64,000 nucleotides of DNA from Acanthochromis polyacanthus (taxonomy: Eukaryota > Chordata > Actinopteri > Pomacentridae), in contig NC_067115.1 in the NCBI RefSeq assembly GCF_021347895.1, positions 8,704,064-8,768,063 of the forward strand, in the 5' to 3' direction. Below the pieces are notes generated by a model that was not told the origin of the DNA, did not search any database, and worked only from the letters and a program-made list of their open reading frames with translations. The position numbers and the translations under genes are program-made. This document shows, one piece after another, positions 58,961-64,000 of the stretch (the first letter of the stretch is position 1; every line of letters begins with the position of its first letter).

Positions 58961-60300
58961 GTTTGACGTTTTACAGATCACATTATCGATGACTTTTTAA
59001 GATTCTTTAGATGTTGCCATTACAAAGTCTGTCCACTAGACAGCGCTGACAAGTTTTATGCCAAAATGATTCAGACACCTGGCAAGTCAAGTTGTATTTC
59101 ACCAGTAGGTTTCTTTTGGCTGGAAATATGGGGGGCGCGGGGGGGGGGGGGGGGATTAACTGAGGAAAAATTATGAACTTTGAACATTACATTTTCAGCA
59201 AAAAATATTAGTTAAATTTCAGCATCTTACTGTCGTCATCTTTTACATAATTTCCAGCTAAAACAAATCTACTGTGAAAGGAAAATTCAGAATTTAGCAT
59301 GGTGGTGAATAACTTTTGACCTTAAACACAATTTCATTAAAAAAAAAAATTTTATTGGAGCCTTATGTGAAGTGAGTCACTATTTTATTTATTGCATTGT
59401 TTTTATTCTCTGTAACAAAGGCGAGACACAACAGGTTTTATTGGTTTTAAATATTTTGGACTTTTTGTTCATCCAAAGTACACATTGAGATGGTTATTTT
59501 ATTCATGCTAATTACTGCAGTTTGAATTAAATCATGCTAACTTTGCATATTTGAAATTGTGAAACAAAAATGAATTGACGTTATTCAAGTAATTGACATT
59601 ACTTTTAGTTTTTTAAATTAAAATGTCTAACCTTTTTATTTCATTTTATTTTTACCTGCAGTGTCTCCTCTTCTTAAGTCTTTTATTGGCTGGGTTTTAA
59701 ACCAATACTGCTACTGAAAACAGAAGCAAAAATCTGCGGAGTATTTGAATTTTATGTTGACACAATTGAATCAAATGCCATCTTTTTTTACACTTAAGAA
59801 GATGTTTTAGGTGGTAATGTAAAGCTCAAGCCAGACAGCTTAATTTCACAAGTTTTTGTCTCAGTTTTTGAGGAAACAGAACTTTTAAATGTGCTCTTAC
59901 AGCAGTTATTACTTATTTACTTATGATTATACATTTAACAAAAAACTACTACTATGTGATGTGACGTGTCTCCAAAAGCTTTACAGTGGAATGAAATATG
60001 AACTTTTTTTTGCTACCTTAAATCGTCTGAAACGTAAACACAAGAGCAACTGGCTTTAGCTTTTATTTTTATGGCATTCATGCAGCAAACATTTTGTCAT
60101 TTTATACAAACAGCCATTTTAATGTTGACTCCTCTTTTTTCTCTGATGTGCAAAAGTAAGTCAACAGATGAACATCATAAGAAATAAAAGTGCAAAAGTC
60201 TGGCATTGGATGGCATGACGTCTATGACCCGCTAGTGTTACAAAATGTTTGGTGTTGTTTTTACAATGCTTTTCCAGCTGATGTTTGTTGCAGCATCAGT
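58961..60300. other. AT-rich spacer, nothing recognised
   Basis: Contains a G-rich run near 59131-59154 interrupted once by CGC, and long AT-rich stretches. No exon, repeat partner or RNA gene could be supported. Confidence 0.55.
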
Positions 60301-60575
60301 CTGTCTCATAGACTGTATATAAAGATGGACGTAGCATCTGGCTCCAAAAATGAAGCCCACCCGGAAGTGTCAAAAACTTGCAATATCACGCCGTCCGCTA
60401 GGGTTGGCTACAAAAAGCTTTTTCTCCATAGACCCCAATTCATCACCGGAAAAAATAAGATTTGATAGACTGATTTTCTACAGTTCAGGATTTTTCCCCG
60501 TTAGTTTTCATGGTCAAAATGAGAGTTTAGGTGGCCGATCGTAAAATAAATCGATACTGAATTTTAAATCATTAA

Positions 60576-61489
60576 AGCTGCTGTCCAGAGTTTGAATCGC
60601 AACGTCTCCCAAAACACTGTTGGTCCCTCCCTCCCTCTGATTTCGCACCTTTATTTGTGCACGCGCGCAGTACATGAGAGAAGTGCCCGGAGTGCTGCAG
60701 CATCTCGCCTGTTTTGCTGTTTTCCCCTCTTCTACATTTAGTACATTTAGTAAATAATAAAGGAATTACGTTAGAATGCTGTATTGAGTCTAACTTGTCC
60801 TAATACCAAAATAACATGAATCTGCTAGGACGAACTAGTAAAGTTTCAATATGTGATTACACTTGTGTATCCCTCTCAATGACGTTGTTTATCAAACTTA
60901 GTGCATTTACGCGTGTATATGTGTTACATTGTTTATTTATTTCTATCTAGAGTTCAGAATTGCATGACTCCTCTGACGAAGAGTATGTCCCAGACGCCCC
61001 AACATCTTCCTCCAGAGGTCGGGCATCTAAACGAAGCCGCCAGGCGGCCTATGGAGGCCGTGGTCGGGGAGCGACGTGAGCACCCCGAGCCAAAAAACGT
61101 CCTGCAGTCTCTTGGCCTGACAAGCCGTGGGATTGGTAACTTTTCTGGAAGTTGCTGAGCCCTGATGCTCTCTCCTCCACAAGCAAAACAAATGTGCGCG
61201 CGGTTGCGTAGTGCGTAGCTCGCCCACCTCTGCATGGGCTTGCTTGCTGTGCGCGTAACCGTTGATTGACAGCATGACAAAGCTGAAGCTCGAACTTGAT
61301 TGGTCGGCAGCAACCGGCGCTTTTTGGAATAACATGGGGGTCTATGAGAGGAAGGCGGAGCTCAGGAATAAATTTTCATATCGCGTTATTCTAACTTTAT
61401 ATTATAGTATCGAACTAGACTAACACATTTAAGCTTTGTTAAAAAATGATACATAGATTGAAAACAAACGGAAACTCCGGAGAGCAGCT
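60576..61489 (+). mobile_element. 914-bp non-autonomous DNA transposon with TTAA target-site duplication
   Basis: Flanked by TTAA on both sides (60572-60575 and 61490-61493). The inverted ends, AGCTGCTGTCCAGAGTTTG and AGCTGCTCTCCGGAGTTTC, match at 16 of 19 bases. A TTAA duplication is a hallmark of the piggyBac and Kolobok superfamilies; these end sequences are not typical of piggyBac, so the superfamily is open. The interior is CpG-rich compared with its surroundings and holds an exon-like segment (separate entry). No complete transposase is present. Confidence 0.6.
60951..61074 (+). other. exon-like ORF inside the TTAA element
   Basis: A TATCTAG acceptor-like site ends at about 60950. The following frame reads ELHDSSDEEYVPDAPTSSSR, then GRASKRSRQAAYGGRGRG, and meets a donor-like GTGAGC at about 61075. 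An acidic DSSDEEYVP stretch followed by Arg/Gly-rich sequence resembles N-terminal parts of transposase-derived or nuclear proteins. It may be a leftover 5' exon of the autonomous parent element. No function can be assigned. Confidence 0.3.
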
Positions 61490-61907
61490 TTAAAGTTGGC
61501 GGAGCCAGGGGGCGTGGCTATACTTGATTGACAGTCTTGTCTGGAATAATTGACAGCAACAGAAGCCTCGGAGGTAAAATGTGGGTGGGATAAGAGAGTC
61601 TTCAGCTCTCAGTCTGACCTGCCCATAGACTGGTCCTGCCCCTAGTTGCTCTCCGGTCCAGCCTGTTTGATGACGCTTTTTATGTCACTGGCTCCAAAAA
61701 AATCCAAAATGGCGACCAGGAAGTAGCAAAATCCGGGCTTCGTTTTCTCGGCGTTGAAACCAATGAGTGACGTCACGGTTAGTTCACGCCTGGTCTGTCT
61801 TCAGTTTCTTTTTCAGTCAGTAAAAGTAAACACCGGGTTTAAATATAGAGACTGATTAGGCTGGTTTGAGGTTTTCTGTCGCTGATACAAACTTTGGTCG
61901 ATGAGAA

Positions 61908-62500
61908 GCAGGGGTGGACTGGCCATCTGGCATACGGGCTCTGTCCCGGTGGGCCAGTGTTGAGTGGGGCTGGTCAACAGGTTCCCCCGGACCTGTAATC
62001 AGTAAATTGCATTGACATTTTAAATTTCACGGGTCGCTTCTATTATCCCAGCGCAGCTTTTCCAGTGTTTACGTCGTTGGTTATCAGCTCAGGAAACACA
62101 GACCAATTACATACGAATTCAGGCATCCAACGTGACGCTTCTCAGCCAATGAAATCTCTGCATTGTAGCCGCTAAGCAAGCTCAGCGTTCAGAAAACAGT
62201 TTAGAGGCAAAGGACAGACAAGAGGAGAGATTAGATATAAAGACAAATAACGCGACACCGAGAAGAAAGTAGCCCTGCACATGCTGATTATGTTTGGCTA
62301 AACATACAGTTATGAGGCAGTTTTCTCAACTATGAATATAATCCAAATTTAATATCGTACCATACTGACCAATGAGCTCCAAATGTATTTGAGAACGACC
62401 ATGACAACATTCAGACCACGATTCAAAATACTGACAGGACAACCTGCAGCAGTTCTCCTATTAAGCAGCAGGGATATAAGGGGAGAGATATAAGACGTGA
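61908..62500 (+). mobile_element. hAT-like element end
   Basis: CAGGGGTGGACTGGCCATCTGGC at 61910, followed by GTCCCGGTGGGCCAGTG, is a familiar terminal sequence of fish hAT elements. The other end was not found. A second hAT-like terminal motif (CAGTGGCGGATC) occurs at 62519. No transposase remains. Confidence 0.45.
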
Positions 62501-63869
62501 AAAAATGTGGGTTCAATTCAGTGGCGGATCTTCCGTGGGGGCACGGGGTTGCAGTGGTCCCCTCCTCCCGTGATCTGATTGGCCACCCTGTGTGCCCCCC
62601 CCAAAAAAAAACTTTGGAAATTTACATTACTGATACTCCGATTTCCCACGCTCCTGAACGCAACTTCGTTGTCCCGACTGCACATGAATGCACCATTGAC
62701 GTTAGTCTTAACTTTTGATTGTATTTCGTTTGGATTTGAAGAAGCTTTGAAGACATTTCCTGATGCCGCAGAGGAGAAGACCAGCAGCTTTATACCTTTG
62801 CGGTAAGAAAACTGTGGCCGTTTCTCAGTACGTAACTGTCCGTACTTCGTTCTCACGTACTCGTGAAACGTCATCATCGAGACTGCATCGGACCACACTA
62901 GTGTGTATAGATATGAATCAGTAGATAGATATATATCTATGGCTGCAGCTGGCAGTGGACAGGAGGATTTTATTAGAGGAAGTCAGACACAGTCACACAG
63001 AGAAACATTAGACCTCACACAGAAACGGAGCTACAGCTCTGTGTCTTGCAGAAGATTAATTTTAATGATGTTCAAAACCTTGTTGAATGTTTTGTTGATG
63101 TTGGTTTCTAAATGTTTTCTGACACTCGGCCCCAAAGATTAAAACCTTTTACGGCTCACAAGCTTCAACAGTTCACACATCAACTATCTTTCTGACTAAA
63201 CTAAGATAAAAAAAAAGTGAAAAACTGTCTGCATCATGAATGCAAATCTTTTTGGTTTTTATGACAGTAAACTGAATATATTTGGGTTTGACATTTTATA
63301 AACCAAAACAAGAAATGAATTACTGGAGAAAACAATCAACAGATTAATGGACAAAAAAAAGGTGTTTTCCAACATATATGATTGAGTTCCTCCAACATTA
63401 CAAGATAAATGCAATTTAAATTCTATTTTATTTATATAATGCCAGTTACAGGTCAAATTGTCTCAAGATGCTTTGTTTTTATATTTTTTGTTGTTTTTAA
63501 AATATGACAAAGTAAGAAATTTAAGCCTCTTGACTAATCCAATTTATTTGGTTTTTAAGAGATTAATCGACAATTAAAATAACTTTCTCCACTAAAACTA
63601 ATAAACATGAGGTCAAATAGAAGGAACAGTTTTAAATACTGCAGTCCCAGAACAACAAGAATCTGCTGGTGGATTCCACTAAAGTCCTAATAAATGATCA
63701 TAAAGTGTGATATGAAAGGTTTGTGGTGCTAAAAATCTCAAAGTAAAGATATCAAGTTGAACATCTGGATGGAGGTTGGTAAAAGTTGACCTCCCTTCAT
63801 TTCTCTGGAGCCGACTCCATGGATTTTAGGGATGCTGGTTAAAGACCTGCTCTTCTAGTCGTCTTCCTT

Positions 63870-64000
63870 CTAGTCGCTGTAAAAAGTCACTTCAACAGCT
63901 CTTGATGACAACTTGTTCTGCCTCCGACCTCGTGGAAACTCCAGAAACTCAGGAAAACCCGACGAGACTCGGATTTTCGAAAAACTCGTCAGGTGGGGGA
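63870..64000 (-). CDS. possible last exon of a minus-strand gene cut by the window edge
   Basis: The minus strand is open from the window end to TAG at 63870-63872. It reads FPEFLEFPRGRRQNKLSS and ends SRAVEVTFYSD. Composition is more protein-like than nearby DNA, and TTTATT at about 63543 (AATAAA on the minus strand) could be its poly(A) signal. The 42 codons are too few to exclude chance, and I do not recognise the protein. Confidence 0.3.
   Translation of the reverse strand, partial: PHLTSFSKIRVSSGFPEFLEFPRGRRQNKLSSRAVEVTFYSD

Larger units (their letters stand above)
60305..61830 (+). mobile_element. dispersed fish repeat split by a TTAA-flanked insertion
   Basis: The left part (60305-60575) starts CATAGACTGTATATAAAGATGGACGTAGC; the same words occur at 8640 and, inverted, at 10370 and 46760. 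The right part (61490-61830) continues with GGCGGAGCCAGGGGGCGTGGC, ACTTGATTGACAGTC and AATGAGTGACGTCACGGTTAG. The two parts read as one repeat interrupted by the 914-bp element listed next. Confidence 0.5.

Noticed and set aside
62497..62898. ORFs on both strands near 62.5-62.9 kb
   Set aside because: They lie over a hAT-like terminal sequence and have no recognisable domain.
1..64000. CRISPR arrays, operons, prophage or bacterial systems
   Set aside because: The window is clearly eukaryotic with spliced vertebrate genes; no regularly spaced direct repeats were seen.

Overview
This window looks like nuclear DNA from a bony (teleost) fish. The genes are split into many small exons with GT..AG introns. 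The spacers and introns are AT-rich and full of microsatellites, mariner/Tc1 relics, LINE reverse-transcriptase tails and other fish-type dispersed repeats. The proteins are vertebrate: a leukocyte integrin alpha chain, quinolinate phosphoribosyltransferase and a myosin-phosphatase targeting subunit. No CRISPR array, operon or convincing structural RNA gene was seen. All homology calls rest on recognition of protein motifs; no search was run.

Layout. (1) Positions 2 to about 2367, plus strand: the 3' end of a gene for a large, Ser/Thr/Pro-rich, probably disordered protein that I do not recognise. It carries a repeated SLFAxP module. (2) 2400-7900: a gene-free spacer between converging genes, built from inverted copies of dispersed repeats. 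(3) 7938-28646, minus strand: a complete integrin alpha gene of the CD11a (ITGAL) type. I reconstructed 31 coding exons with consistent phases, giving about 1203 residues. Its introns hold LINE, mariner, Tc1 and LTR-like relics. (4) 30099-33877, minus strand: qprt in four coding exons, about 296 residues. One base appears to be missing in its first coding exon. (5) 33.9-39.3 kb: a repeat-rich spacer with one unexplained exon-like segment near 37.1 kb and a tandem duplication at 38.1-39.1 kb. (6) 39.3-57.8 kb, plus strand: ppp1r12c, with a CpG-rich promoter containing a perfect CRE and 20 coding exons giving about 706 residues. (7) 57.8-64 kb: 3' UTR, then spacer with a nested TTAA-flanked transposon. 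A short open segment at the right edge may be the last exon of another minus-strand gene.

The genes do not form a pathway. itgal encodes a leukocyte adhesion receptor subunit, qprt an enzyme of de novo NAD synthesis from tryptophan, and ppp1r12c a PP1 targeting subunit acting on myosin light chain. They are simply neighbours.

Points most worth following up: an inverted pair of about 770-bp repeats bracketing itgal; the dispersed repeat family they belong to, with 10 or more copies here; the one-base frameshift in qprt; a candidate 19-nt frame-shifting microexon in ppp1r12c that would remove the C-terminal leucine zipper; the GCFKR variant of the integrin GFFKR motif; and a 914-bp TTAA-flanked transposon carrying an exon-like ORF.
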